A stretch of DNA of 64,000 nucleotides, from contig JAKSGN010000043.1 in assembly GCA_024180945.1 (NCBI GenBank), forward strand, positions 2,914,001-2,978,000. Direction: 5' to 3'. Under the pieces are notes generated by a model, which worked only from the letters and a program-made list of their open reading frames with translations, ran no database searches and was not told the DNA's origin. Shown in pieces: positions 48,358 through 59,337 of the stretch. Position numbers and translations under genes: made by a program. Positions within the stretch are counted from its first letter, which is position 1. The number at the start of each line of letters is the position of its first letter. This stretch comes from Macrophomina tecta (lineage: Eukaryota; Ascomycota; Dothideomycetes; Botryosphaeriales; Botryosphaeriaceae).

Positions 48358-49044
48358 GGCGTGCGGAGTGCGTCGAGGGGGAGCGGAGTGTGGAGCGGGC
48401 CTGGGATGTGGAGAGCGGCTCGACAGGGCTCGCTCTGCTCGCGGGCGGTGAGCGGTCAGGTCAGAGATGAGGTCAGAGCGTCAGAGCTGCGGGCAGGTTC
48501 GACCAACATCCATCACGTGCGGAAGAAGCGGGCCGCAGCATTTCTCCACCTTCCGCAGCTTCATCAATCCAGCGCGCGTCAACATCCTGCACATCCCACC
48601 CTCCGCCTCACCACCTCTCTCCTCGCGCCCGCAACGCCCTCGGCCCGCCGCAATCGCCGTCGCGTACTGCTGCAGGCCCAGTCCGCACTAATTGCCATCG
48701 ACAGCTGCCCCAAGCGCCCGTCGCGCACGCGAGCCCGCCGGCGAGCAGGCCTTGGCGAGGCGCGCTCTCTGATCGCATCGTGTGAGCACTCCGTGCGCTA
48801 ACCCGGACGCGCCAACACCGCTGGCAGAGGCAGGGAAGGAGGAAAGGCGTGCCGAGTAGCTGCGCCGAGTAGCTGTCTGTTTTTTGGTGCCCCGACGAAG
48901 GCCGTGTCTCGCGCCCGCACCCTCTTCGCATCTTCAGTCCATAGTAGCAACCTCGTGAAGCCCAGCGCATCGCGCTCTTGAGCCCAATTCAGCCCGCCGC
49001 CGCACGCCGTAGCTGTCCGTGACGCGTGAACTCGCATCATCGCC
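48358..49044. promoter_or_regulatory. Divergent promoter region between the ZNF830-like gene and BYE1
   Basis: 687 bp separating two divergent start codons. GC-rich, no TATA box noticed on either side. Likely a shared bidirectional promoter for two nuclear proteins. Confidence 0.5.
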
Positions 49045-51762
49045 ATGGCTGGTAAGCATGCCACACCATATGCGCGACTCTGCCCGCCACCGACGTCCAA
49101 CACGCGCTCCCTCCGCACCCCGAACACGCTCGCGACGCAGCTGACACGACTCCAAGAGGAGATTCGCAGATCCGGCCGCGCCACCAAGGGCCAACACACC
49201 AAAGACCGCGACCTTCCCGAGACACCCGTCCCGTCGAGGCGCAAAAGCACCAACAAGAAGAGTGCGAAGAAGGAAGCGGAGCCCGAGCCTGACGACAATG
49301 CCGATGCCGACGCCATTATCCGCTGCATATGCGGCTCCGACGACGACGACGAGGGCGGCAGGATGATGATCTGCTGCGACAAGTGCGATGCCTGGCAGCA
49401 CAACGACTGCATGGGCCTGACCGAGGACCCCAAGAAGCAGCCCGACAGCTATCTATGCGAGCAATGCAACCCGGATGGCCACCAGGATACCCTGCAGGCG
49501 ATGAAGGATGGGGTGAAGATCTGGGAGGTCAGGCTCGAGGAAAAGAAGAACAAGTCCAAGAAGAGCAAGAAGAGCAGCCGGAAGTCGCGCCAGAGCGAGA
49601 TCCGCGCAGCTGCCGGAGAAGAAGTCTCCAGCCCGAAGCCGCAGTCAAGCCCTGCCCCTGCGCCCACGCCACAGCCGAAGCCTGAACCTGAAGAGCCAGG
49701 TGCCAATGGCAGTGCAGAAGTGAGTTCTCCCCGCAGTCCAGCCCGCCAGCTGAGCTCGACACTGAGAGTTTAAATCTAGGTCAAGAGTCCTACCGAGCCC
49801 ACCCCGTCGGTGAAGAGGCGATCAGAAGCTAGCGAAGATTCGGTTCCTAAGCGCCGCAAGTCGACGGCACAGAAGAAGTCAGATGAGCCAATGCCGGCAA
49901 CACCGGTGACGCCGACGCAACCAGGCAACGTAGACGATCTCCCAGACGACAGAAAACGGGTGGCAAGCAAGCTGCGTGGAGATCTTGTCAAGCTCATCAA
50001 AGAGGCTTCGAAGCAGGGCTACCAAATGGCGGACGGCGAGACGCCTGAGTCTTTAGGCACGCGCTTTGCTTTGGACATCGAGGCTGCAATGCTCAAGTAC
50101 CATCCGGCTGGCCCTGCAGCGTATGCGCAACAGTTCAGGAACATTGTGGCCAACCTCCCCCGCAATCATTCCCTCCTCATCCAGTTGCTCAATGGCGCTG
50201 TCACGCCTGACCAACTTGCAACAATGTCGGCCGAAGACATGGCGAGTGAAGAGCAAAAGCAAAAGGACGCTATCATGAAGGAACAAGCCGAGAAACAATC
50301 TATGCTGGTGAACGTTCCAGGAGGCCCGAACCGCATCCGTAAGACGCACAAGGGCGAAGAATTTATTGAGGACAGCAATGAGCCATCAGCAGCTGAAGAA
50401 CCCGCATATGCTCCTCCGGTCCGTCGGGAGAGCCAGGCCGATAAAGATCAGCATTCTCCCACTTCGAGAGGAGGCAGTCCTATGCAAGGGGTAGAGCTCC
50501 CAGAAGGCGTGGGTGAGGGCCACAGACCTCTTCACGTCGATACAGGTCCTCGTAGACAATCATCGACCAATTTCGATGTCAATTCCGTCTGGGCCAAGGT
50601 GCAGAGCCCGAACGAGGCCACTGCACGCAAGAAGCAACACCGCCGCCAGAGCTCGGCCATGCAACAGCCTCAGCCTTCGGTGCAACAGGAGGACCCGGAT
50701 GTAGATCGTCTCCTGAAAGATGACGAGGATGAAAGCCAGAATTTCGCCTCTGATGATGAAACCATCAAGTGGAGGGGTGAGGTGTTCATGCCTAACCAAG
50801 GTGCATTCAAGGTTGTCGGCCGTCTTTCAGGAGGCGGTGATGTTGGCCAATTCATGCCCTACGACCAGCTGATCCCGAATCCTACCGAAGTCAATGGCCG
50901 TATCGACATGGCTAAGACAGAAGAGTACATCCAAGGCATGCGGGGCAGCATATACCATGACGTGGCAATCCTCTCACTCACTCCGGAAGACCAGCAAAGC
51001 AAAGCCACATACGATAATGTTTTCAACTACTTCTATCCAAAGAGTCGGTGGGGTGTTATTGGTGGTAGCCGGCATGACAAGGTCCGCGACGTCTACCTCA
51101 TTCCAATTCCCGCCGGCGCCGCATCCCTTCCAGCTTGCATCGAGATGCTCAACAATGTCACAATAGAAGTTCCGCGTCCCGATAACCTTCTCTTGCTCAT
51201 GCTGGTGGTTAGGACCAGCGAGCCAAACTCCACACAAGGAACACCTCTACAAGCAGACGTGACTTCTGGAGCCAACCCCACCAACGGACCCCACGTCCCT
51301 CCTGGACAAGGCGCAACACCACAGGCACCCACACCAACAGCTCCTACTCCAACGAGTGCCTTCCCTCCACAAATGCATGGTGTGTACCAGCAAAATCCGG
51401 TCCAACACCCGCACAGTGCATCCCCCATAAACCAAATGCCCGGTTACGGCGGTCCTCCTCCCCAGTTTTCGCACGCCCAAGGTTATCCTCCGCAGATGTC
51501 GGCACCGCAGCACCAGCCGCCCTTCCCGCCGCAGATGGGCCAGCAAAATCCGCCGCCGGTGCCGCAGCACCTACAGGAGATGGCTGCACGAATCCTCGGC
51601 CCCTTCATCAATGCTCCCGTTGTGCAGACGATGCTGCAATACTCGGGCGAGGCGATGAAGGAGGACTCGCTGGTGGGGCTGAAACATGTGCTGGAGGCCG
51701 TCCCTGACGCGAGAGACAACTTTCAAGTGTTGATGGGAGAGCTGAACAGACCGAAGAATTAA
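49045..51762 (+). CDS. BYE1: BYE1-like transcription regulator (PHD, TFIIS central domain, SPOC)
   Basis: Binds elongating RNA polymerase II and trimethylated H3K4 in yeast. Exons 49045-49051, 49157-49719, 49780-51762 give 850 aa. The first exon is ATGGCTG only: splicing 49052-49156 gives [18 protein letters not shown], matching the family start. That intron is 105 nt, in frame and stop-free, so retention would insert 35 residues. Domains: PHD finger around residues 58-112 ([29 protein letters not shown], then YLCEQC), TFIIS central-like domain about 242-340 ([44 protein letters not shown]), SPOC domain about 519-660 ([21 protein letters not shown]). The tail is Pro/Gln-rich. Confidence 0.92.
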
Positions 51763-52966
51763 AGGGGAGAAGGATTTCATTCACAGGTGTTCCATTTCTT
51801 TGCTATAGTACGTATGATGGCGAGAGGTTAAGGCGGCTGCCTTGGTTACTTTCAGTAGGATGAGTTTTACTGGGGCATCCTCGACCTATGTATATCTTTT
51901 CGCTGTTTGTGCACCTCTTGATCAATTTTGCTCCTGCCTCGCGTATTGAGTTGAAAAGGCCGGGAACAGAAGAGCTATGGGCTTTGTTTCGATTATTCAG
52001 TGTGACGAGATATCTATGGGGTCATGGGAGCGCTGGGCGGGTAATCTTGTTGGTGCACGAGCGGAAAACAAAAGCATCCATGGAACATGAATTTTTTTTC
52101 CCCCCTTGAGTCTGGCGCTCTCGCTCTCTCTCTATCTCCTATCAATTCCTTTTTCGTGCGGAGGAAACCAGAGACTTCTGTCTTGGGTAACCGAAACTGG
52201 ACCTTGTTGAAAGGCGCGGCTTCCCCAATCTTTCGTTGCTGTGGATCCATGTACGTGCAGAGATATGGAAATTGGAAGAATTTCGAGTGTTGCGTCTTCT
52301 GTTTGTCTTCTACTTTGTGTAAGTGAAGGGAAAGCAAAGGGGGCGGCGAAAAGCAACAGAGCTGGGAGGCTGCAGGGTGCGGCTGTATGAATAGCTTTGA
52401 TTGCGCACGTGTGTGTGTGTGATTCCATCTTTCTCTCTCCTCCGTGCGGAAGATGGGGGCCTTCCTTTTTCTCTCTTCCCTGTTCCCTGTAGGTTGGATA
52501 TGAAGCGTCACGGGATGCTGAGAACGAAGAGAGCGATACATACGCGGCAGTCGAGTGTCCGGATAATCAAGTCAAAGCACGGTTGTATGCGTGGGGGAGT
52601 TGAAGCAGTCATCCAGACCTTAATGGTTGAGATTGCTAAAAAAAAACCACTGTCGTCTGGAAGACTGCTCTAACTGCCTTCCAAGCGTGCTTCGTGTCAA
52701 ATCAATGGACGCTGGTGGAATCGAGAACTTGTGCACAAAGCTCAGATACGTTTCGATTCGTCCAATCCCACACACTGTTCCCTTCCTATCATGATACTTC
52801 CCCTGTTTTTCCAACCAATGGTATAAAACGCCGAATCCAAGGCCAGTAACTACGTAGAGCCGGAAAAAAAAAAAAAAAAAAGCTAAAACGCTGGGATAGT
52901 TCCGTTATACCCCGCCGACAAGGAAGAAGCCTGATAACCAACCATACACCTCGTCCCGCACCCGCT
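51763..52966. other. Gap between convergent BYE1 and NTPase genes
   Basis: About 1.2 kb. Contains a short (GT)n run at about 52409-52421 and a poly(A) tract at about 52865-52881. No gene seen. Confidence 0.5.
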
Positions 52967-54673
52967 CTACCTGATCGCCAACACGCTCCTCCCACCATCG
53001 CTCGTCATGCGCGGCCTCGTCCTGAACCGCACGCACTCCGTCCCCAGCTTAACCATCCTTTTGCCGCCTCCTCTTCCTCCCTCCCCCTCCTCATCCGCAA
53101 CCACCCTCACCATCGCGCTCGGCGCAAAGAGCAGACTTTCCCCGACCTTCAGCGTCACAATCTCCTCAAACAGCTGCTTCACCACCTCGTCCGTCTTGCC
53201 GGCCATGGACGACAGGCCGGCCAGCCGCTCCCTCAGCACGGCCAGCCACGCCGGACTGGTGAAGCGGTGCACGACGGTCATGGAGCACAGGTCCAGCAGC
53301 TTCGGCGAGACGGTCGGCTCCTGCGTGGCGACGACGACGCGGGTGCCGGCGTGGCGCTGGATGCGGATAGTCGTCAGGAGCGAGTCGGTGAAGCGCTCCG
53401 ACGCGGCGGTGTCGGTCATGTACTTGTGGGCCTCGTCGAGCGCGACGATGCGGCCGCGCGGGCGCGGGTCCTCGAGGAAGAGCGCCAGGCATATGTCGAA
53501 GAGCGTGCACGCGCTCGACGCGTCGATGAAGGGGTCGGTCAGGTCGACGATGGTGAGGGAGCCGGGGGCCGGGGTGAAGATGTCGTCGTCGTCGTCGTCG
53601 TCGTCGGCGCCGGCGCCGTCGGATGCGGAGTCGCCGTCGTCCTCGACGTCCAGGAAGGATTCGAGGAGTTGGAGGCGCAGGTTCATGGGGCCCTTTTGCT
53701 CCGAGGTGAGTTTGGCCATGTCGAGGAGGTGGCGGAAGCCGGCGTAGTCGAAGGCGAAGTCACCGCGCGCGGAGGTGGCCATGTCGCGCAGGATCTTGTT
53801 GATGACTTCCATGTAGAGGGGGACGCGCCCGCTGCTCTCGTTGAAGGCCATGAGGGAGAGCATGCGCTCGACGTTGAGGTGGTGCGGCTTCAGCTTGAGC
53901 CTTCTGACCCGCAGGCGTTTCCTGGGATCGGGGATTCTGCCGTACGCGTTCTTCAGACGCCAGTAGTTGCTCGGGCTCACCAGGACGTTGACCTTGATTC
54001 CGATGCTGCACAGATGGGCGGCTTCGCACACGCTGCCGACAGACCACGCGTCGCAGTGGAAGACGATGCCCTGCAGTGGGGCGGGCAGGCGTCCAAGTGC
54101 TTTGTTCGGCATGAGGCAGCCTTCGAGCATGCAGGCCAGCGTGTGCGACTTGCCAGAGCCTTGCGAGCCGCACAGGAAGGCGGACCATGGGGCGTTCGTG
54201 TTCAAGAAGATGGGCTCGACGCCCTCGGGGTTGACGGAGGAGACCGGGCCAGCAGAGTCCGGGCTGCGGCGCTCTTGACCTAGCAGTGCGAACTGCTCGA
54301 AATGGGCCTCATCCGGGGCGCGGCCGCGCTTGCGCAGCTCGGCGAGGGCGAGCTTGACTGACCAGGAGAATAGCGGGGTGGTTAGGAGTTCCTCGACGTG
54401 CAGGCCGTCGGCGGTGGAGGAGGCGGTTTGCCGGTCTGTGCTGTTGTCGGACTTTAAGAGTGAGAGATAGCGGCTGAGCTCGCGGACGGAACGCTCGGAG
54501 TGGCCTGCATCTTTTTGGGGGGCGGATTCCCGGTCCGAGGCAGCGGCTGAGAAGCGCAAGGGGAGTTCGCTGGTGTTGGCGGAGGAACTCATTTTTGAGG
54601 AGTCGCCAAAGGAGAAATTGAAGCGACCAGAGGTTTGCTTGGGAGAGTCGGTCTGGCGGTTGAAGGAAGGCAT
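52967..54673 (-). CDS. Uncharacterised HerA/FtsK-like P-loop NTPase
   Basis: Intronless, 568 aa. Walker A is FLCGSQGSGKSHT (about residues 167-178) and Walker B is RGRIVALDEAHKYM (about 407-419), with LDEAH carrying the catalytic Glu. VVVATQEPTVSP (about 446-457) resembles the Gln-containing sensor (ATQ) of the HerA/VirD4/FtsK superfamily. The N-terminal 90 residues are Ser/Thr-rich and disordered. An Asp-rich loop of about eight Asp (357-364) is coded by a GTC (minus GAC) repeat. No signal peptide or membrane segment. This ASCE class usually pumps DNA or protein in bacteria; a fungal role is not established to my knowledge. The start is the ATG of MPSFNRQ. Confidence 0.8.
   Translation of the reverse strand: MPSFNRQTDSPKQTSGRFNFSFGDSSKMSSSANTSELPLRFSAAASDRESAPQKDAGHSERSVRELSRYLSLLKSDNSTDRQTASSTADGLHVEELLTTPLFSWSVKLALAELRKRGRAPDEAHFEQFALLGQERRSPDSAGPVSSVNPEGVEPIFLNTNAPWSAFLCGSQGSGKSHTLACMLEGCLMPNKALGRLPAPLQGIVFHCDAWSVGSVCEAAHLCSIGIKVNVLVSPSNYWRLKNAYGRIPDPRKRLRVRRLKLKPHHLNVERMLSLMAFNESSGRVPLYMEVINKILRDMATSARGDFAFDYAGFRHLLDMAKLTSEQKGPMNLRLQLLESFLDVEDDGDSASDGAGADDDDDDDDIFTPAPGSLTIVDLTDPFIDASSACTLFDICLALFLEDPRPRGRIVALDEAHKYMTDTAASERFTDSLLTTIRIQRHAGTRVVVATQEPTVSPKLLDLCSMTVVHRFTSPAWLAVLRERLAGLSSMAGKTDEVVKQLFEEIVTLKVGESLLFAPSAMVRVVADEEGEGGRGGGKRMVKLGTECVRFRTRPRMTSDGGRSVLAIR
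53583..53609 (-). repeat. GAC trinucleotide repeat (poly-Asp)
   Basis: About eight GAC codons in tandem inside the NTPase gene, between its two Walker motifs. Confidence 0.85.
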
Positions 54674-55571
54674 TGTGAAAAGGAAGAAGGACGGAAGATT
54701 CTTGCAGAATGTCGAAGTCACGGGAGATTTGCGGGTGTGGACTTTGAAGCAGCAGCATACAAGAGGCGGGAAGACACGTCGGCGCGTTGAGGATGCGACG
54801 TGCACGCGCCAAAAAAACAAGAGAAAACTGCGAAGGACTTTATGAGCCGTGGATTGGCGCGGGAAGAGGCGCTCAAGGCAGCGGAGAAATTAGCAGACTT
54901 GAATCAACAGCAGGAAGTATGAAATCCGGGGTATCACAGGACGAGAGGAGAAGTGAATGGTGGAGGCGCGGGAGAGGGCGATTTTCAACAGGGCGAAAGT
55001 TGGACCAACGGGCACAAGCGAGCACGCCTCCAGTCCCTGCATCCGCCCTTACTCCACCGATCCCTGCTCTCTCCTGTCTCCGTCGTGATAGCTGAGAGTG
55101 GCCGTTTTCCGGGAGAGAGAGAGAGAGAGAGAGAGAGCCGTGGAAGCTAGAAATATGGCGTATTTCGAGAGAGACGCCTGTTTCGAGCCTGCGTCATCCG
55201 GAAGATCGTCCGGAGCCCTCCCGCAACAGGATCACGCGGTGCCACGAGCTACGCTTTGGGCCACTCGACGGTCCGATCACAATTATCTGATCATTGATGC
55301 GAGCTCGCGTGCTTCTTCACTACTTCCGCAGGGAACATTACATCAAGCATAAAAATACACCCTCTCAAAACCATGAAGCCGCACCCGCTCGCCTCCACTT
55401 CCGGGCACTATGAATACGCGGCCTGCCTGCAGGACACACTGACTGTGGGCCGTCGAAGCAGCCGTCCGAACGCGAGTGTTCTAGATAATCATTGGCAATT
55501 GCGCCCGGTTGAATGCTTCAAGTCGCCACGCGCATTGGTCAATAGATTTCAGCCCGAGCTCAACAGCGCCA
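54674..55571. other. Gap between the NTPase and MARVEL-like genes
   Basis: About 0.9 kb: promoter of the NTPase gene on the left, 3' flank of the MARVEL-like gene on the right, with a (GA)n microsatellite at about 55109-55136. No gene seen. Confidence 0.5.
55109..55136. repeat. (GA)n microsatellite
   Basis: About 14 GA units. Likely length-polymorphic. Confidence 0.85.
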
Positions 55572-56441
55572 TCAAAATCTGTCGACGCCGTTGTTGTGAG
55601 CTCCACGGTAGGCGGTGTCATCGTAAGCGAACTGCTCGGCCGGCAGAGCGTACCCGGTCTGCTCAGGCGACTTGCTGGCCCGCTGGTCGCTGTACGGCCT
55701 CTGCTCGACGTCGGGCTCGTCGACATGCGTCGACCACGGCGATTGGTGGGGGCCGGACATGGTGCGCTTCAGATCGGAATCCATCATCTGGTTGTACTTG
55801 CCGCGCTGCGTGGAGCGCTTGAACACGTAGATGTCCAGCAGAAGCGCGGACAGCGTCGATGTGCTAGCGTCGGCCTTGGTAAGAAAGTGCTATTGGGGGA
55901 AGCAGAGGGCGGCGTACAGTCCGAGCAGAGAGAAGGCAAACAGCGCCTTGTAGATGCGGCACACCATGATGCCGTCGTCATCGCGCCAGTTGGCCTTGGT
56001 GCAGAAATGGCCCAGAGTGCCCGAGGCCCACCAGCTCAGCAGCCCAAAGCCAAGCGTCCAGATGACGAGCAGGATGGAGTTGAGGGCGAGGTTCAGGCGG
56101 GGATTCAAGCCGCAGCAGCAGTGCTGCACGAGCGTCGCAGAGAGGAAGAAAACGGTGAGCACCGAGACGGCCAGGAGCTACACCAGAGCGCCGTCAGTAA
56201 ATGAGGCCGTGGCCCCACTGATCACCTCTCCGCAGTCGGCTCGGGACGCACGCACCAAGAGGAAAGTCCACGGGATGGGGTAGCCGTCGTGGTGGAGCTG
56301 GTCGACGAAAAAGACCAGGACACAGGTCACGACGGCGGCGGCGAGAAGCTGGGCACTGCGCAGGAGGTGGAAAGGGATGCGCGGGTAGTGGGTGGGCTGC
56401 ACTTTGCTGCGCGCCGCCCTGCGGGAAGAAAAGAAGAGCAT
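55572..56441 (-). CDS. MARVEL-like four-helix membrane protein
   Basis: Exons 56256-56441, 55918-56177, 55572-55863 (introns 78 and 54 nt) give 245 aa. Four helices: LLRSAQLLAAAVVTCVLVFFV; PWTFLL joined across intron 1 to LLAVSVLTVFFLSATLV; LNLALNSILLVIWTLGFGLL; and YKALFAFSLLGL joined across intron 2 to LTSTLSALLLDIYVF. Both splices fall inside a helix and restore it, which supports the model. Between helices 3 and 4 is a loop with WASGTLGHFC and CR. The cytosolic C-tail is polar, with several Tyr and Ser. Fungal MARVEL proteins sit at the plasma membrane or in vesicles; function here unknown. Confidence 0.82.
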
Positions 56442-57231
56442 GGTGGAGGGCTGCTAGAACGAGTGACGCTGGGCGATACACCTATCCAGAGGCTGTATAC
56501 ACGGGTGAGCGGAGAGGCCTTCGCGACGACGACGAGGACGAGGTTGCGCGGCGCTGGCGCAGACGAGGCTCGCCGTCTATGTGCTTCAGCTGCGCTCCTG
56601 CAGGCGCTGGCTCCATGCCGTCCGTCAGCCGGACTATCGTTTCGTAGCGGAAGCCACCAATGGCGCGTGCGGGAGGTTTTGGCCCCACGGCCTGTGAAAC
56701 GCCTTTCGCGCAGTGGCTGCAAGGGTGGTTCTGGGCGCTTAAAGCCACGCCCTTGTCCACCATGTGTCTGCGCTGCGTGATGGCGGTTTGACTTTTAGTC
56801 TTGGCCTCTCGCGCACCGCATGCTGCAGGGATGGCCAAGAGACTTATGCCTGGCCGGGCGGGAAGAGGCAAAGCGCCTCCACCGCAGTCCGCATCGCGAT
56901 GCTTGCTTTGTCAGCAGCACGTCACCGCGCTTGGGCCAACGGTCGCTGAACAACACCAGCGGCATCATCGGCAGCTGACTGTGTAGGCATCAAGCGCAGC
57001 ATGTCCCAGAAGCAACATACTGGATTTTCTTTCGGCAGGACTGCGTCGGCAGTCAGCTTTTCGGCCCTGCGGAAGGAGTACTATAGGCTGTAGCGCGCAC
57101 CCCGAATCGCCTCCATCTTTTGACTACTTAACTCGGCCGCTTTTCCGCATGAACTTTCCTCGCCTCCATCGCTACTCTAGCCTCTCTGCACTCACACTTC
57201 TGCACAAAGAGAAGACTGCGGAGCCGCAACC
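56442..57231. other. Divergent promoter gap
   Basis: About 0.8 kb between divergently transcribed MARVEL-like and flavoprotein genes. No ORF with a recognisable domain. It probably holds both promoters. Confidence 0.5.
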
Positions 57232-59136
57232 ATGGCCGTCTCAATCGCCATGCCATGGCACGATGGCGAGCAAGCCATGCACGACCTCATGCGCGTGCCG
57301 CCGCATCTCGACAACCCCACCTCCTCCTTCATGACTCCGCAAGCGGCCATGATGCTTGTGCGCGCTCCTCTGCTCGCTCTTGGTGCCCTTGACCCTGAAC
57401 ACCGCCCCTGGGCCACGCTCTGGGGCGGTGAGCCCGGCTTCTCACAGCCGCTTGGCAATGGCATCTTCGGCGTCCGCAGCCCCGTAGACAGGCGCTTCGA
57501 CCCGGTTGCTCAGGCACTCGTGGACGGGAAGGTCGACGGCGAGGTTGTGAAAGAGCAGGGACGAGGCCGGATGGTCGCCGCCCTGCCCATCGACCTAGTA
57601 ACGAGGAAGAGAGTAAAGGTGTACGGCAGGATGGTCGTAGCCAGCCTGGACAAAGCCAGCAGAAACGACGACGACGACGACAACGACGACGACGACGCCC
57701 TCGGCCAAATCCAACTCGTCGTCAAGGTCGAGCAAAGCCTCGGCAACTGCCCCAAATACCTCAACTCCAGGTCCATCACCCCGACCACCCCCAACCCGGC
57801 CCTCCTCTCCACCTCGCCCACCCTCACGCCAGCTGCCCGCGCCCTCGTCGCCCAAGCCGACCTCTTCTTCATCGCCACCACCAACGGCTCCCACGACATG
57901 GATGTCAACCACCGCGGCGGCCCTCGCGGCTTTATCCGCATCCTCCCTCCCCAGCCCTCCTCCGCCACCACCGCCACCACCCTCGTCTACCCCGAATACT
58001 CGGGCAACCGCCTCTACCAGTCCATCGGCAACCTCCGCACCACGCCTCTCGCCGGCATCTGCATCCCGGACTTCGCCACGGGCGACGTGCTGTACGCGAC
58101 CGGCCGCGCGGCCATCCACGCGGGGGCCGACGCCGCGCACCTGCTGCCGCGCTCGAACCTCGCCGTCTCCATCGAGCTGACGGCCGTCCGGCACGTCGCG
58201 GCCGGCCTGGCGTTCCGCGGCACGCCGGTCGCGGGCGTGGGCGGAGGCGCGGCCGACGGCTCCGCGAGCGGCATGTCGCCGTACAATCCGCCCGTGCGGC
58301 TGTTGGCTGCCGAGGGGAGCCTGCTGGCCGGGGCCCGGGCGGCGAAGGCGGAGAGCGAGGAGCGGACGGCGAGGCTGGTGCGCAAGGCGGCGCTGGCGCA
58401 GACGGTGGCGCGGCTCACGTTCGCGCTGGCGGCGCCGGCCAGGATCGCGCCTGGGCAGTGGGTCGCGCTGGACGCGTCTCGAGAGCTGGACCAGGGCTAC
58501 AGCCACATGCGGGATGACGATCCGGAGAGCTTGAATGATGACTTCGTGAGGACCTTTACCGTTACGCACGCGGATGGCTGGCGGAAGGGAGGGGGGAAGG
58601 GGGAGGTGGAGTTGAGTAGGGAGTTTGAGATTACGGTCAGGAGGCATGGCCCGGTTACGGGGTTGCTGTTTGGGGCGAATGAAAGGGCGGGGTTGGAGTT
58701 GGTGGTCAGGGGCTTCGGTGGGGAGTTCAGGGTTACGGCTGCGGACGGGGGCAAGGGCGTACCATTTGTGGCGGGCGGGGTGGGCATTACGCCGTTGCTG
58801 GCGGAGTTGGCCCACGGACTTGGTCCGGAGCGTATCAGGCTGTTTTGGACTCTGAAAGCAGCCGATGTGAAGCTTGTGGAGGAGATATTTGCAAGATATC
58901 CCGCGCTGGCGTCCCGAGCGCGGGTGTACTTCACAGGAGCAAGTGCCGGTGGAGTGAATGTTGATGCGTTGAAGGCAAAAGGCGCGGCAGTGGAGTTTAG
59001 GCGGCTGGCCAAAGAGGACTTGGACGAGGTGGAGAGCCAGAAATGGTACTTGTGTGCCGGTACACTCCTTAGGAAAGAAATTCTGAAGTGGCTTGATGGA
59101 AGGGCGGAAGTACTGTTCGAGGATTTCAATTTCTGA
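57232..59136 (+). CDS. PNPOx-like / ferredoxin-reductase-like flavoprotein fusion
   Basis: Intronless, 634 aa. The N-terminal half resembles the FMN-binding split-barrel (PNPOx-like) fold: RPWATLWGGEPGF, a DLFFIATTNGSHDMDVNHRGGPRGF segment and PEYSGNRLYQSIGNL. The C-terminal part (from about 385) resembles an FAD/NAD(P)H oxidoreductase: QTVARLTFALAAPARIAPGQWVALD, a DDFVRTFTVTH segment in the FAD site, GVPFVAGGVGITPLLAEL (NAD-binding GxGxTP-type, about 506-524) and the terminal WYLCAGTLLRKEI. An acidic Asp/Asn loop lies at about 144-154. Suggests an electron-transfer enzyme passing NAD(P)H electrons through FAD to FMN. Substrate unknown. The start is the first ATG, in AACCATGG context. Confidence 0.85.
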   Translation: MAVSIAMPWHDGEQAMHDLMRVPPHLDNPTSSFMTPQAAMMLVRAPLLALGALDPEHRPWATLWGGEPGFSQPLGNGIFGVRSPVDRRFDPVAQALVDGKVDGEVVKEQGRGRMVAALPIDLVTRKRVKVYGRMVVASLDKASRNDDDDDNDDDDALGQIQLVVKVEQSLGNCPKYLNSRSITPTTPNPALLSTSPTLTPAARALVAQADLFFIATTNGSHDMDVNHRGGPRGFIRILPPQPSSATTATTLVYPEYSGNRLYQSIGNLRTTPLAGICIPDFATGDVLYATGRAAIHAGADAAHLLPRSNLAVSIELTAVRHVAAGLAFRGTPVAGVGGGAADGSASGMSPYNPPVRLLAAEGSLLAGARAAKAESEERTARLVRKAALAQTVARLTFALAAPARIAPGQWVALDASRELDQGYSHMRDDDPESLNDDFVRTFTVTHADGWRKGGGKGEVELSREFEITVRRHGPVTGLLFGANERAGLELVVRGFGGEFRVTAADGGKGVPFVAGGVGITPLLAELAHGLGPERIRLFWTLKAADVKLVEEIFARYPALASRARVYFTGASAGGVNVDALKAKGAAVEFRRLAKEDLDEVESQKWYLCAGTLLRKEILKWLDGRAEVLFEDFNF

Positions 59137-59337
59137 GGTCAAAACGGGGCACCCCGTGAAATGGAGTACCTGCAGGAAATTTCACTTCCGGCCCTGTTAA
59201 AAGTTTTTTTGGTTGATCATCTCGTTTGTCTCTGACAAACAGGCTAGTAGTATGACATCTGTTCACAAGCCGAAATCCCCGATCATTCAAGTTAAAACAA
59301 CTCCTAACCGAGGAGTAGAAGCAGGGCAAGGCAAGCT
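59137..59337. other. Short convergent gap
   Basis: 200 bp between the flavoprotein stop and the PGDH stop; holds both 3' ends only. Confidence 0.6.

Noticed and set aside
57595..59142. 515-codon minus-strand frame opposite the flavoprotein.
   Set aside because: Arg/Gly/Gln-rich antisense shadow; the plus strand has both flavin domains.
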